Shown here one piece after another: positions 40,174 to 48,865 of a stretch of DNA of 64,000 nucleotides. Made by a program: the position numbers and the translations under genes. The DNA lies in NCBI GenBank assembly GCA_024280015.1, contig JAJRQY010000140.1:1-64000 (forward strand). Direction: 5' to 3'. The stretch's first letter is position 1; every line of letters begins with the position of its first letter. Below the pieces are notes generated by a model. It ran no database searches. It had not been told where the DNA came from and saw only the letters and a program-made list of their open reading frames with translations. The DNA is from Actinomycetes bacterium (lineage in GTDB: Bacteria > Actinomycetota > Acidimicrobiia > Acidimicrobiales > SZUA-35).

Positions 40174-41208
40174 GTGAGCTTTGAACCGATTCGTACTGAG
40201 CGACTGATACTGCGGCCGTCTCGACTTAGTGATGCCCAAGCCGCTTTTGAGCGCTGCAATTTGCCCGAAGTGGCTCGCTATCAGGATTGGGAGATGCCCT
40301 ACACACTGGAACGGGCGGAGCGCAGGATGGCGGCACTGGAGACCATGGATGGTCCGACTGATGGCGAGGGCTGGAACCTAACCGTCGTTGACGCCGCCGA
40401 AACGGACCGGATTCTGGGTGCCCTGGCCGTCGAAATCACTTGGGGTGGCCGCAGTGGGCTAGTTGGCTACACCTTCCATCCTGACTATTGGGGACGCGGC
40501 TACGCCACCGAAGCCACCGAGGCCATAATTCGTTACCTGTTCGATGAGTTTGGAGTCACCCGGATCGAGTCATCGGCACACCCAGACAACCCAGCATCGC
40601 TTCGCGTTATGGAGGCATGCGGCTTAGTCTTCGAAGGCCTGATTCGTCAGTCGTTCTGGGTTGGTGAGGAGTGTTCGGATGACATCCTGTATGGCATGCC
40701 CCGTGCTGATTGGGAGGCCTGGTGCAATCGTCCCCGACAACGCCCCGAGCGGGTGGAGTTGGTGCCGGTGACCGCTGCCAATCGGCGGGCGGTTGCCGCG
40801 TTGGCTACCCATAAATCCCAGGAGCGTTTCGTTTCCCCCATGCTCGGCAACTTCCGGGACGCTCTGGTGCCCCCAGTGGAGAATGGAGGCACCCTCGTTC
40901 CTTGGTACCGAGCCATTGAGGCTGACGGGGAGATTATTGGATTCATCATGGCGTCGGAGATGACTGAACACCATGCCAACCCATACTTGTGGCGGTTCTT
41001 GGTCGATCGGATGCATCAACAACGCGGTATTGGCTCGGTCGCCCTTGACCTATTCGAGCAATGGTGCAAAGGGCAGGGCGCGGCTGCCATTGAAGTCTCA
41101 TGGTCCGAGGGTCCAGGCTCACCGGGACCGATCTATCTTGCCCGAGGCTATGAGCCATCGGGCAAGATAGAAGACGGGGAAATTCACGCCATCAAACAAT
41201 TGGCCTGA
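40174..41208 (+). CDS. Double-domain GNAT acetyltransferase
   Basis: 344 residues from GTG 40174 (TACGGT 8 nt upstream). Residues 1-180 are a RimJ/RimL-type GNAT domain (RTERLILRPSRLSDA, GYTFHPDYWGRGYATEA, NPASLRVMEACG). Residues 190-344 are a second GNAT domain resembling spermine/spermidine-type members, with the acetyl-CoA loop DRMHQQRGIGSVAL. Two fused catalytic domains suggest acylation of two groups or of a dimeric target; substrates unknown. Confidence 0.85.
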   Translation: MSFEPIRTERLILRPSRLSDAQAAFERCNLPEVARYQDWEMPYTLERAERRMAALETMDGPTDGEGWNLTVVDAAETDRILGALAVEITWGGRSGLVGYTFHPDYWGRGYATEATEAIIRYLFDEFGVTRIESSAHPDNPASLRVMEACGLVFEGLIRQSFWVGEECSDDILYGMPRADWEAWCNRPRQRPERVELVPVTAANRRAVAALATHKSQERFVSPMLGNFRDALVPPVENGGTLVPWYRAIEADGEIIGFIMASEMTEHHANPYLWRFLVDRMHQQRGIGSVALDLFEQWCKGQGAAAIEVSWSEGPGSPGPIYLARGYEPSGKIEDGEIHAIKQLA

Positions 41209-41261
41209 GAGTGCCTGGGCGGGCTACCAGATGGCCAGATCGTTGAGTGGTGCCAAAACGC

Positions 41262-41459
41262 CTATTCGTCAGCGATGTCGAATCCGGCCTCGTCGATAGC
41301 GGCTCGAATAGCCGCATCTTCGCCGCCAACGACAGCGACGGACTTGCCTTCGATATCAACCACAACCGAGTCGACACCGGCCACCTGACTGACTTCACCT
41401 TCGATGGCAGACTTGCAGTGTCCGCAGGTGATGGTTGGCACGGAATAGGTAACGGTCAT
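41262..41459 (-). CDS. copZ: Copper chaperone CopZ-like
   Basis: 65 residues, a single heavy-metal-associated domain with metal motif TCGHC near the N terminus and the usual beta-alpha-beta pattern. It would hand Cu(I) to the adjacent P-type ATPase. ATG overlaps the copA stop by four bases (ATGA). Last gene of csoR-copA-copZ. Confidence 0.92.
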   Translation of the reverse strand: MTVTYSVPTITCGHCKSAIEGEVSQVAGVDSVVVDIEGKSVAVVGGEDAAIRAAIDEAGFDIADE

Positions 41460-43771
41460 GAAGAAACCTCCTGGGTTTCGATTGATTGGGTTGACATTGA
41501 ATCGGGATCGGATGTGGTTGTGGCCAGTGGCCGGGCCTTGCCGCTCTCTTTGCGGATGGATTTGAAGCCACGGAGTCGCAGAGAGTTAGTGACAACAAAG
41601 AGCGAGGAGAAGGTCATAGCGGCGGCAGCAACGGCTGGATTGAGACGGCCAGAAACAGCAATGGGGACGGCGGCAACATTGTAGGCGAAGGCCCAGAACA
41701 GGTTGCCCCGAATGGTGGCGAAGGTCCGCCGAGCCAGACGCACGGCATCGACGGCGGCCAGCAAATCGGCACTGACGAGTGTGAGGTCTGCTGCATCCCG
41801 GGCCACGGCGGTACCCGTTCCCATGGCGATGCCGAGGTCAGCACGGGCCAGGGCAGGGGCATCGTTGATGCCATCGCCGACCATAGCCACCTTGTGGCCC
41901 TCCTCTTGCAGCTTGGCGATCTCGTTGTCCTTGTCTTCGGGGAAGACTTCGGCGATGACCGTCGAGATGCCAACGGTCTCGGCAATGGCATTTGCTGTGG
42001 TTGCGTTGTCGCCGGTGAGTAAGACGGTGTCGAGACCGAGTTCCCTGAGCTCAACAATGGCCAAGCGGCTGGTTGGTCGAATGGTGTCGGCAACGCTGAG
42101 GATTAGCTCGGCTTGTTCGATTGGGCCGGCATAGATAACGGTGCCGCCCTTGGCTTCGGCCTCGGCTGCTTGGGTGGCCAGACTGGTTGGAATGGAATGG
42201 AACAGTTTGGCACGGCCGACACCAAACTCAACAGTGGCATCGGGCCGCGTTGTCACGGTGCCAACCACACCAAAGCCAGGGCGTTCCTCGAAGTTTTCGA
42301 TTGGTGTATCGGAAGGCTCGGTATCCAGGCTTGATGCCAAGGCCTCGACGTAGGACACGATGGCTCGAGCGATTGGGTGGTCAGAGCGGGCTTCGAGTGC
42401 AGCAGTAGCCGAAAGGGTCTGGAGCCGCTCAGCAATATTGGTTGGCTTGGAATCGACGCCAGAAACCTGGACAACCTGCATCTTGCCTTCGGTTACGGTC
42501 CCGGTCTTGTCCAGGACAATGGTGTCGACATCGTGGGCGGCTTCGAGAACCTCACCACCCTTGATGAGGATTCCAAGCTGAGCGCCTCTGCCCGTCCCGA
42601 CCATGATGGCCATTGGAGTTGCCAGCCCAAGGGCACAGGGGCAGGCGATTACCAGAACGGCCACGGTTGGGCGGATGGCGTCCGCCAGGGAGTGCCCGGT
42701 GGCCAACCAGCCCAAGAAGGTGGCGATGGCGATGGCGATGATGATGGGAACGAAGATGGCGGAGACCTTGTCGGCCAGCCGTTGGATTGGCGCTTGGGCT
42801 CCTTGGGCTTTGGCCACAAGCTTGCCGATTTGGGCCAGGGTGGTGTCGGCACCAACTCGGTTGGCTTCGACCACGAAGTAGCCAGCTTTGGCGACGGTTG
42901 CGCCAACGACCTCATCGCCGACAGTAACGTTTACTGGTACCGGTTCACCGGTGATCATGGAGGTATCGACTGCTCCGTCGCCACTAACGACGATGCCGTC
43001 GGTGGCAATGCTTGCACCGGTTCGTACGACAAAGCGTGCTCCAACTTCAAGTTGGGAAGCAGGGATGATGGTTCCGTCTTCGAGCTCGGCGGTGTCAGCA
43101 CTCAGGTCAGCGAGGGCGGCGATGGCATCTCGAGCGGATCCCTTGGCTTTGGCCTCCAGCCATTTGCCGAGGGTGATGAGGGCGACGATGAGTGCGGCGG
43201 CACCAAAGTGGATGTCGTCATCGAATCCGCCGATCACGATGATGAGTGACCAGATGAGGGCGACGCCGCTGCCAAGTGATACCAGGGCATCCATGCCCAG
43301 CGCCCCTTGACGCGCTCCGGCTACGGCTTTGCGGTGGAAGGGCCAGCCGACATAGGCCACAACTGGTGTGGCCAGAACGAGTACAAACCAGCGCCATCCG
43401 TCGAAGTGGAAGGCAGGAATCATGGAGATGATCATGGCGGGGACGGCAAGAGTGAGCCCCACGGCTGATCGTTGACCCAGGCCGCGTTGTTCGCCGTCGA
43501 AGTCAACATGTTCGGGTACGTGATACCCCAGCTTCTCGATCTGATCGGTGAAGGTCTGGGTCGCCGTTTTTGCGTCCATGGTCGTGGGGTCGAAACGGAT
43601 GGTCGCTTCAGCGGCAGCCAGGTTGACCTCGGCGTCGCCGACGGTGTCCATCTTGTTGAGGGAGCGAGCGATGCGGGACGCGCATGAAGCGCAGGTCATA
43701 CCCTCGACGGGCAGCTGGATCTCGACCAGGTTGGTTGCGTCGATTTTGTCGGTGGTTGTGGTGGAAGTCAT
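41456..43771 (-). CDS. copA: Copper-exporting P1B-type ATPase
   Basis: 771 residues. One N-terminal metal-binding domain (GMTCASC), CPC translocation motif in [13 protein letters not shown], phosphorylation site [12 protein letters not shown]-binding HP motif ([10 protein letters not shown]) and hinge [11 protein letters not shown]. Eight membrane helices. Exports Cu(I). ATG overlaps the csoR stop by four bases, and its own stop overlaps copZ, so all three are coupled. Confidence 0.96.
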   Translation of the reverse strand: MTSTTTTDKIDATNLVEIQLPVEGMTCASCASRIARSLNKMDTVGDAEVNLAAAEATIRFDPTTMDAKTATQTFTDQIEKLGYHVPEHVDFDGEQRGLGQRSAVGLTLAVPAMIISMIPAFHFDGWRWFVLVLATPVVAYVGWPFHRKAVAGARQGALGMDALVSLGSGVALIWSLIIVIGGFDDDIHFGAAALIVALITLGKWLEAKAKGSARDAIAALADLSADTAELEDGTIIPASQLEVGARFVVRTGASIATDGIVVSGDGAVDTSMITGEPVPVNVTVGDEVVGATVAKAGYFVVEANRVGADTTLAQIGKLVAKAQGAQAPIQRLADKVSAIFVPIIIAIAIATFLGWLATGHSLADAIRPTVAVLVIACPCALGLATPMAIMVGTGRGAQLGILIKGGEVLEAAHDVDTIVLDKTGTVTEGKMQVVQVSGVDSKPTNIAERLQTLSATAALEARSDHPIARAIVSYVEALASSLDTEPSDTPIENFEERPGFGVVGTVTTRPDATVEFGVGRAKLFHSIPTSLATQAAEAEAKGGTVIYAGPIEQAELILSVADTIRPTSRLAIVELRELGLDTVLLTGDNATTANAIAETVGISTVIAEVFPEDKDNEIAKLQEEGHKVAMVGDGINDAPALARADLGIAMGTGTAVARDAADLTLVSADLLAAVDAVRLARRTFATIRGNLFWAFAYNVAAVPIAVSGRLNPAVAAAAMTFSSLFVVTNSLRLRGFKSIRKESGKARPLATTTSDPDSMSTQSIETQEVSS

Positions 43772-44049
43772 GATTTCATCAGCCGTTCGATAGCCACCAT
43801 TGCCTCGTCAAGTTTCTCATTGCCCGCTTCGTCAGATTCAGCGACGGCGGCCTTGACACAATGGTGGAGGTGTTCGTCCAGGAGACCAAGGCCGACCTTT
43901 TGCAAGGCTTTGGTTGTGGAGGAGATTTGGGTTAGGACGTCAATGCAATAGGTGTCTTCGTCAATCATGCGCTGCAGGCCGCGTACCTGGCCTTCGATTC
44001 GTCGAAGGCGCTTGATGTAGTCTTCTTTCCTGATGGAATAGCCTGCCAT
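43768..44049 (-). CDS. csoR: Copper-sensing repressor CsoR
   Basis: 93 residues. The Cu(I) ligands are present: Cys in TYCIDVLTQ, and His and Cys in HLHHCV, spaced as in CsoR. All-helical fold. Copper binding releases the operator and turns on copA-copZ. First gene of the operon. Confidence 0.95.
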   Translation of the reverse strand: MAGYSIRKEDYIKRLRRIEGQVRGLQRMIDEDTYCIDVLTQISSTTKALQKVGLGLLDEHLHHCVKAAVAESDEAGNEKLDEAMVAIERLMKS

Positions 44050-44067
44050 AGGGGGGTAGGGTATACT
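44047..44067. promoter_or_regulatory. CsoR operator overlapping the promoter
   Basis: A G-tract block (TAGGGGGGTAGGGTATACTA on the plus strand) covers the region just before the csoR ATG. On the minus strand it contains TACCCT (44058-44063), a -10 hexamer 8 nt from the start, so repressor binding would block the promoter directly. Matches the G/C-tract type of CsoR site in general form. Confidence 0.65.
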
Positions 44068-44191
44068 ACGTGACGAAGGAAGGCAACCTTGCCCGGGTCC
44101 GTAGATGAGTCGGATCTGTCCTTGCTGCTTGAGAAATGGCGACTGGGCCGGTACCAGTCGTTGCCGTTATCGTGGCTTGGGTGATAGAACC

Positions 44192-45175
44192 ATGAACGTC
44201 ATAAGAGCGGAGAGCGGAGTCAGTGTTGCCTCTTCGGAGGAGGTTTATATCCAACGAGTCAACGCGGCCATGGACTTCATCGAGGCCAATCTCTCAGAAG
44301 AGTTGCATCTCGCACAGATCGCACAGGTCGCCCAATTCTCCCGATTTCACTTCCATCGCATCTTCGCCGCGGTTACTGGAGAACCATTGAACCAGTTCGT
44401 GGCCCGGGTGAGGATTGAACGGGCCGCGGCGATGCTAACCCGTCAGCCTCAGCGAACAATTTCCTCAATCGGCGCTGACTGTGGGTTCGGGACTCCGTCT
44501 GCGTTCTCTCGAGCGTTCAAGGCGGCCTAGGGCTCGACGCCAAGTGTCTGGCGTTCCGGTCCGATGCGCAACCTTCCGAATCCAGGCTCGCCACCAAGCG
44601 GCAATCCATTGAACGCCGAAGTTGGAATGAGTCCATTGGGGAAGAGCACCGAAGTTCGGACCGGTATGGAATGGAGCCTCCTGTGTCCTGGGCTGCCTCC
44701 CGCGACAGTGACCCTGGAGACCGTCGGTCCCTTGCGGGTTGCCTACGTGCGCCATACCGGCCAGTTTCAGGGCTCTGGTGAGGTCTTCGCTGATCTCTTT
44801 CAGCGCATCACGCAATGGGCACGACGGGTCGGACTCGAATCTGAGGCAAACCTTGCCCTCTATCACGACGATCCCGAACTCACTAGCGATGCGCGTCTAC
44901 GGGTCAGCGCGTGCGTCGTCATCCCCGATGGTGTCGTGCCTTTGCCACCGGTCGGACAGACAACTCTAGGGGCTGGAACTTGCGCGGTTGGCCGCTTTGT
45001 CTTGACTGATGCTGACTACGCCACTGCGTGGCGCGGCCTGTTGGGAACCTGGCTTCCAAGCAGTGGCTATGAGCCCGACGACCGGGTTTGCTACGAACGA
45101 TTCACGAATGAGACGGGGTCCTCCTTAGGTCGGTCCGTGGAGATATGGATACCGGTCCGGCCGCTACGGACCTAG
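44192..45175 (+). pseudogene. AraC-family regulator with GyrI-like domain, in-frame stop
   Basis: A single frame encodes about 327 residues but is interrupted by TAG at 44528-44530. The N-terminal part is a complete double helix-turn-helix of the AraC family (AMDFIEANLSEELHLAQIAQ, FSRFHFHRIF, DCGFGTPSAFSRAFKAA). After the stop the frame continues with GSTPSVWRSG, exactly where AraC proteins read FG.SPS.WR, and then a GyrI-like effector domain. The TAG therefore replaces one aromatic codon and nothing is shifted. Either a recent pseudogene, a sequencing error, or two truncated products: the DNA-binding half alone could still act. Confidence 0.8.
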
Positions 45176-45654
45176 CTGTTCTCAACAAAGGCAGAACCCC
45201 AATCAAAGGTCGCGGACTCTTCCAGTGATTGGGGCCAGGACGCGAACCAGCCTGGAAGGCCGACAACCTGAACCCGGTCACTGGCCGGAAAGTAAGGCTT
45301 GATATCCAGTACTGGTGTTTCGTGCAAGGTGTCCAGCCACCCGAATCTGACCACACCGGAGTCGATATCGACGGAGGTGATCATGGCCACCGTCAGACAA
45401 ATCGGGTTCGGCCTCCGGGGTGTTCGGGTAGAGAACACACCGGTCCGGTCCGGTCCACCGGTGTAGAGGACTCGCTGGATTTCAAGTGGGTCGTGAGGTT
45501 CAACATCAGTGAGATTGTCCGCCCACCAGGTGATGATGGCGTGAGAGAATCCGTCTAAGCCCAGCAGCCCTCGGCGATACTCGGGGTACAGGACAACCGT
45601 AGAGTCATCTCCATCGCTAGTGGTCTGTCCGATGGGTTCCGCTTCGAATTTCAT
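45172..45654 (-). CDS. trmO: tRNA methyltransferase TrmO-like
   Basis: 160 residues from ATG 45654 (CGGAGG 9 nt upstream). TsaA/YaeB-type beta-barrel motifs: the N-terminal PIG strand, GLLGLDGFSHAIITWW, GVFSTRTPRRPNPICLTVAMI and a C-terminal LDIKPYFPASD. TrmO methylates N6-threonylcarbamoyladenosine at position 37 of tRNAs with SAM. It converges on the AraC pseudogene, the two stops sharing the palindrome CTAG. Confidence 0.85.
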   Translation of the reverse strand: MKFEAEPIGQTTSDGDDSTVVLYPEYRRGLLGLDGFSHAIITWWADNLTDVEPHDPLEIQRVLYTGGPDRTGVFSTRTPRRPNPICLTVAMITSVDIDSGVVRFGWLDTLHETPVLDIKPYFPASDRVQVVGLPGWFASWPQSLEESATFDWGSAFVENS

Positions 45655-45766
45655 CTGGTCCTCCGTGGGTAGAGCAGCCCTGTTGATGCCACTGAGCAAA
45701 TTAGGTCCACCGCAATAGTTCGGCTATCCCGATCTTGCTATTGCGGCAACTGGAGCCAGTCGTTCG

Positions 45767-47083
45767 CTACGAGCTCTGCTCGGGGTCGACGTAGCCGACT
45801 CCCTCTACCCACTGCGGTTTCGGCTTGTCTGGCTGGATCGGCTGGGGGTGAGTAGCTTCCCAAGGATCAGGTTCGGCAAGGCTCTCGCCAGTTGCCCCAA
45901 GCTGCTGCGGCCCGGATAGATGCGACCCGGATTGATGCTGGGTCGGGTATCCCTGGGTCATGGTTGGGTCGACCGGTTGGGGCCGTTGAGCACTGCGATG
46001 CTGGTCTTGGTATTGCGCGGAAGTTGGTTGCTGGCCGGTCTGATGCAGTTGTTGGTGCTGGACCGGTGGCTGCGGGACTTGATGGTTTTGTTGCGGCAGG
46101 TATTGGGATGACTGTTGCTGTGGTGCACGCTGTTGGGGAATGCTCGGGCTGGGGTCTTGGCGGGCAGGCCGGATATTGGAGGAAGAACCAGCGACGGTTC
46201 GACGGTCCGGTTGCTGACGCCGACCCTGCTGCGGGTAAGTCTGTTGCTGACTCGCAACATGAGCAACAGCCGGTTGGCGTTCATCGCCAGTCGGAACCGC
46301 CGCCCAGATAAGTGATGCGCCAAACAAGGCAGCGCCAACAACGGCCATGGTGATCGCTGGAGGAATCATTGCACCAAAGAACACATCGATGATGGCAGCG
46401 ACGATGGCATCGGATGAGGGAGCAAGTGTCTTGGCCATCCACGGCACACCAAAGCCGACGACCATCCAGAAGGCTGCCGCTCCAAAGGCCCAGAATGCCA
46501 CCCGCCGCAGGATTGCTGGTCGATTGGTGGTCAACAACAACGCGGACAAGGCACCAACCAGAGCCAGGGCAGCACAGATCGTGGTGAACCGTTCGACAAA
46601 GTCCCTGATGGTTCCGAGGAAGCTGAGCCTTCCCGTTGGCAGGGTTACTTCGACCGGGGGGATCTCGGGTACGACTGCGGCGAGTTCGGGCCGCAAGGAG
46701 ATGAGAGCATCACGGCCAGCAATACCGAGCGCGCTGGCGTCAAGGGTGACAGGCTCGGACTTTCCTTCCAGGGCATTGCGATGGGTGGCAACAATTCCAT
46801 CTCGAACCAGTGTCTGTACGGCCGGATCATCAAGCGCCAGGTCAGCGGCTTGTTCTAAGAGTTCGGGGGGCACGGGAATATCGCTGGGAATCACGGCTTG
46901 TAGTCCAGTGGCGAGACGTTCACTGAGAGCTCCCCGCAGCTGTTCGTTCTCAAATACTTGATCAGCCAATCGTTCGGATCGTCCGGGGTCCAGAACGGTC
47001 CGTGACATCACGAAACCAGCCCACGCCACTGAGGCAAGAACAAGGGACAAGCCGAGAATGAGTCCTGCTAGGCCTCTACGCAT
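45767..47083 (-). CDS. Membrane protein with Gln/Pro-rich tail
   Basis: 438 residues. Helix at about 7-27 (signal anchor), an outer domain of about 140 residues with Asp/Glu/Leu-rich helices, helices at about 170-190, 197-220 and 235-265, and a cytoplasmic tail from 280 that is very rich in Gln, Pro, Ser and His and ends in a compact PWEATHPQPIQPDKPKPQWVEG segment. No family recognised. ATG 47083 is 6 nt from CAGAAT. Divergent from the TauE-like gene. Confidence 0.65.
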   Translation of the reverse strand: MRRGLAGLILGLSLVLASVAWAGFVMSRTVLDPGRSERLADQVFENEQLRGALSERLATGLQAVIPSDIPVPPELLEQAADLALDDPAVQTLVRDGIVATHRNALEGKSEPVTLDASALGIAGRDALISLRPELAAVVPEIPPVEVTLPTGRLSFLGTIRDFVERFTTICAALALVGALSALLLTTNRPAILRRVAFWAFGAAAFWMVVGFGVPWMAKTLAPSSDAIVAAIIDVFFGAMIPPAITMAVVGAALFGASLIWAAVPTGDERQPAVAHVASQQQTYPQQGRRQQPDRRTVAGSSSNIRPARQDPSPSIPQQRAPQQQSSQYLPQQNHQVPQPPVQHQQLHQTGQQPTSAQYQDQHRSAQRPQPVDPTMTQGYPTQHQSGSHLSGPQQLGATGESLAEPDPWEATHPQPIQPDKPKPQWVEGVGYVDPEQSS

Positions 47084-47089
47084 CGTGTG

Positions 47090-47095
47090 ATTCTG
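47090..47095 (-). promoter_or_regulatory. -10 hexamer CAGAAT, leaderless
   Basis: CAGAAT is 6 nt before ATG 47083. Confidence 0.45.
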
Positions 47096-47119
47096 TCACC
47101 TCAGCGCCCTGAAACGGGG

Positions 47120-47125
47120 TAGCGT
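47120..47125 (+). promoter_or_regulatory. -10 hexamer TAGCGT, leaderless
   Basis: TAGCGT is 7 nt before ATG 47133. Confidence 0.6.
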
Positions 47126-47132
47126 CCCTCAA

Positions 47133-47867
47133 ATGTCTTGGAGCGAGGCCGCACTCATCTTTGCTGGAGGGCTCTTTGCTGGCGTTGTTAACGCCATGGC
47201 GGGAGGTGGATCCTTACTCACGGTGCCATTGCTGGCCCTTGGTGGCGTCGAAGGATTGTTGGCCAACGGAACCAATCGAATCGCTGTTCTGATCCAGACT
47301 CTTGGCTCTGGCTATGGGTTCTGGAGGCGGGGGCACAAGGTCACCAAGGAACTGATCCCGATCCTGGTTCCGGCCACGGCTGGAGGACTCATTGGCGCTC
47401 TGGTTGTTTCTGGCTTGGATGACGAGATCTTCAAGAAGGCCTTTGGTTTGCTCATGATTCCTCTGGTTATCTTGGCTATTCTCAAGCCCAAGGCGAAGAA
47501 GGCTCCCGAACCGTGGCCGGTCTGGGTCACCGCAACCGTCTTCTTTGGCATCGGGATTTATGCTGGCGCGATCCAGGCCGGTGTTGGTTTGATCATGCTG
47601 CTGGTGTTATCGCGGGCGGGCTATGACCTGGTAACAGCCAACTCCATCAAGATCTATGTGGTTGTCGTTGTGTCGGTCATCGCCGTGATCATCTTCGTCA
47701 GCCGTGGCCAGGTTCGTTGGGGCCCAGCCGGTGTGCTCTCCGCCGGTGCGTTCATTGGTGGTTATGTCGGATCACAGATTGCCGTTGATGGGGGAGAGAA
47801 GGTCATCAGACCAGTCCTTGTTGTCACCGTGCTTGCTCTATCCGGACGCATGCTTGGCTTCTACTAG
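47133..47867 (+). CDS. TauE/SafE-family anion exporter
   Basis: 244 residues, seven to eight hydrophobic segments. The family signature is the first repeat AGLFAGVVNAMAGGGSLLTVPLL-like region (residues 9-33) and its second copy around GIYAGAIQAGVGLIMLLVL. Members move sulfite, sulfoacetate and related anions across the membrane; the substrate is not readable here. Confidence 0.87.
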   Translation: MSWSEAALIFAGGLFAGVVNAMAGGGSLLTVPLLALGGVEGLLANGTNRIAVLIQTLGSGYGFWRRGHKVTKELIPILVPATAGGLIGALVVSGLDDEIFKKAFGLLMIPLVILAILKPKAKKAPEPWPVWVTATVFFGIGIYAGAIQAGVGLIMLLVLSRAGYDLVTANSIKIYVVVVVSVIAVIIFVSRGQVRWGPAGVLSAGAFIGGYVGSQIAVDGGEKVIRPVLVVTVLALSGRMLGFY

Positions 47868-47899
47868 CGGTACACGTCTTCGGCGGTATGTGCTCGTTT

Positions 47900-48250
47900 T
47901 CACAGTGTGATCGTGATGGCACCCAGTGCCTGCAGATCGTTGGGATCCGAAGTTAAGACGGGCTGATTCCAACTTCTGGCCAGGAGAGCGATACTGGCAT
48001 CGACGACATCGGTTGTCTCGGTCTGGGCTAGGAGTACTCCGATGGAACGTCCGTCGGTAAGAGGCAAAACCTCTACGCCCAGACTGGCAAGAAGGCGGGT
48101 AATGGGTACCTGGCGTGGCGGATTCCTCCAGACTTGGGCCATGACAGCCTCATTGGTGGCGAAGTCTTCGTCAGTGAGTTCAGTCAGGAGTGCAGCCAGT
48201 CGGCGGGGGTTTCGCTCAGCCAGATAAAAGACTCCGGCATCAAGAATCAC
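47900..48250 (-). CDS. vapC: PIN-domain toxin, VapC-like
   Basis: 116 residues from GTG 48250, overlapping the antitoxin gene by 11 bp. PIN-domain acidic residues are in place: MILDAG (Asp), ATNEAVMAQVW (Glu), DVVDASIALLA (Asp) and TSDPNDLQAL (Asp). PIN toxins are Mg-dependent RNases cutting tRNA or rRNA. The overlap and order antitoxin-toxin are typical of VapBC modules. Confidence 0.85.
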   Translation of the reverse strand: MILDAGVFYLAERNPRRLAALLTELTDEDFATNEAVMAQVWRNPPRQVPITRLLASLGVEVLPLTDGRSIGVLLAQTETTDVVDASIALLARSWNQPVLTSDPNDLQALGAITITL

Positions 48251-48509
48251 TAGTACTGGCCCTGACCTTTGCTGCCGCCGCCGAAGCTGCAACCTCGCGG
48301 GCCCAAGCCCGATCTTCAGAGGTTGGCTCACCGGCCTCAGTGATCAGCTCTTCGATGAAGGCCGCTCGCTTTTGATTGCGAATAAGTCTTGCGTGAGCCT
48401 TGTCCAGGGCATCGCGAATTGCCGCACTTTGGGTTCCGTGCAGGGTGCTGAGCTCTTTGAGCTTTGCCTGTGAAGCCTCGTCCAGTATCAAGGTTGTTCG
48501 ATGAGCCAT
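48240..48509 (-). CDS. vapB: Ribbon-helix-helix antitoxin, VapB-like
   Basis: 89 residues from ATG 48509. The N-terminal RTTLILDEASQAKLKELS...SAAIRDALDKA is a ribbon-helix-helix DNA-binding domain, followed by a charged helical toxin-binding tail. It would neutralise the PIN toxin and repress the pair. ATG is 6 nt from TATGGT. The frame extends upstream to 48893 without meaning. Confidence 0.85.
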   Translation of the reverse strand: MAHRTTLILDEASQAKLKELSTLHGTQSAAIRDALDKAHARLIRNQKRAAFIEELITEAGEPTSEDRAWAREVAASAAAAKVRASTSDS

Positions 48510-48515
48510 ATATTC

Positions 48516-48529
48516 ACCATATAGTATAT
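48516..48529 (-). promoter_or_regulatory. vapBC promoter and operator
   Basis: TATGGT (48516-48521) is the leaderless -10 hexamer; ATATAGTATAT (48519-48529) overlaps it and is palindromic around its centre, a likely ribbon-helix-helix operator. The patch is far more AT-rich than its surroundings. Confidence 0.6.
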
Positions 48530-48582
48530 GATGTTGATATGCAAGAGCCGGTAATCGTCTATGAGGGCAACCAAACAGTGAC

Positions 48583-48831
48583 GTGAAGCGTCTGTGTTGG
48601 TATGAGATGCGTGAGATCTCCGTTGCGTATGGCCAGGGAAACAGTGACAATGTTTGCTCTCGTGCTGGTGACGGGTTCATGTGGTCAGCGCCTGCAGGGC
48701 TACCCCGAGTCGTCATCGACAAGCCGAATTCGGACGATGGCCTTGACTGGCAGCGCATCCACTTCGTCTTTGACTGGTCATCGGGCAAACAACGGCTTGC
48801 CCTCATCCACACCCACGGCTGGAACCCGTAA
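48583..48831 (+). CDS. Possible small protein or gene remnant
   Basis: 82 codons from GTG 48583 in the 356-bp stretch between vapB and map; no ribosome-binding site and no good -10 hexamer. The C-terminal half (LDWQRIHFVFDW...ALIHTHGWNP) reads like real protein, while the first 25 residues look random, so this may be the 3' end of a decayed gene, perhaps displaced by the toxin-antitoxin pair. I see nothing else in this stretch. Confidence 0.3.
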   Translation: MKRLCWYEMREISVAYGQGNSDNVCSRAGDGFMWSAPAGLPRVVIDKPNSDDGLDWQRIHFVFDWSSGKQRLALIHTHGWNP

Positions 48832-48865
48832 CCATTAGTTGCGCGGTCACTCCTGGTTGACCGGG

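Noticed and set aside
42377-43249. Plus-strand ORF opposite copA (290 codons)
   Set aside because: Gly/Asp/Val-rich complement of the ATPase; no start signal.
44564-45175. Separate GyrI-like gene after the AraC stop
   Set aside because: It continues the same frame from the AraC domain with consensus residues directly after the TAG, so it is the second half of one broken gene.
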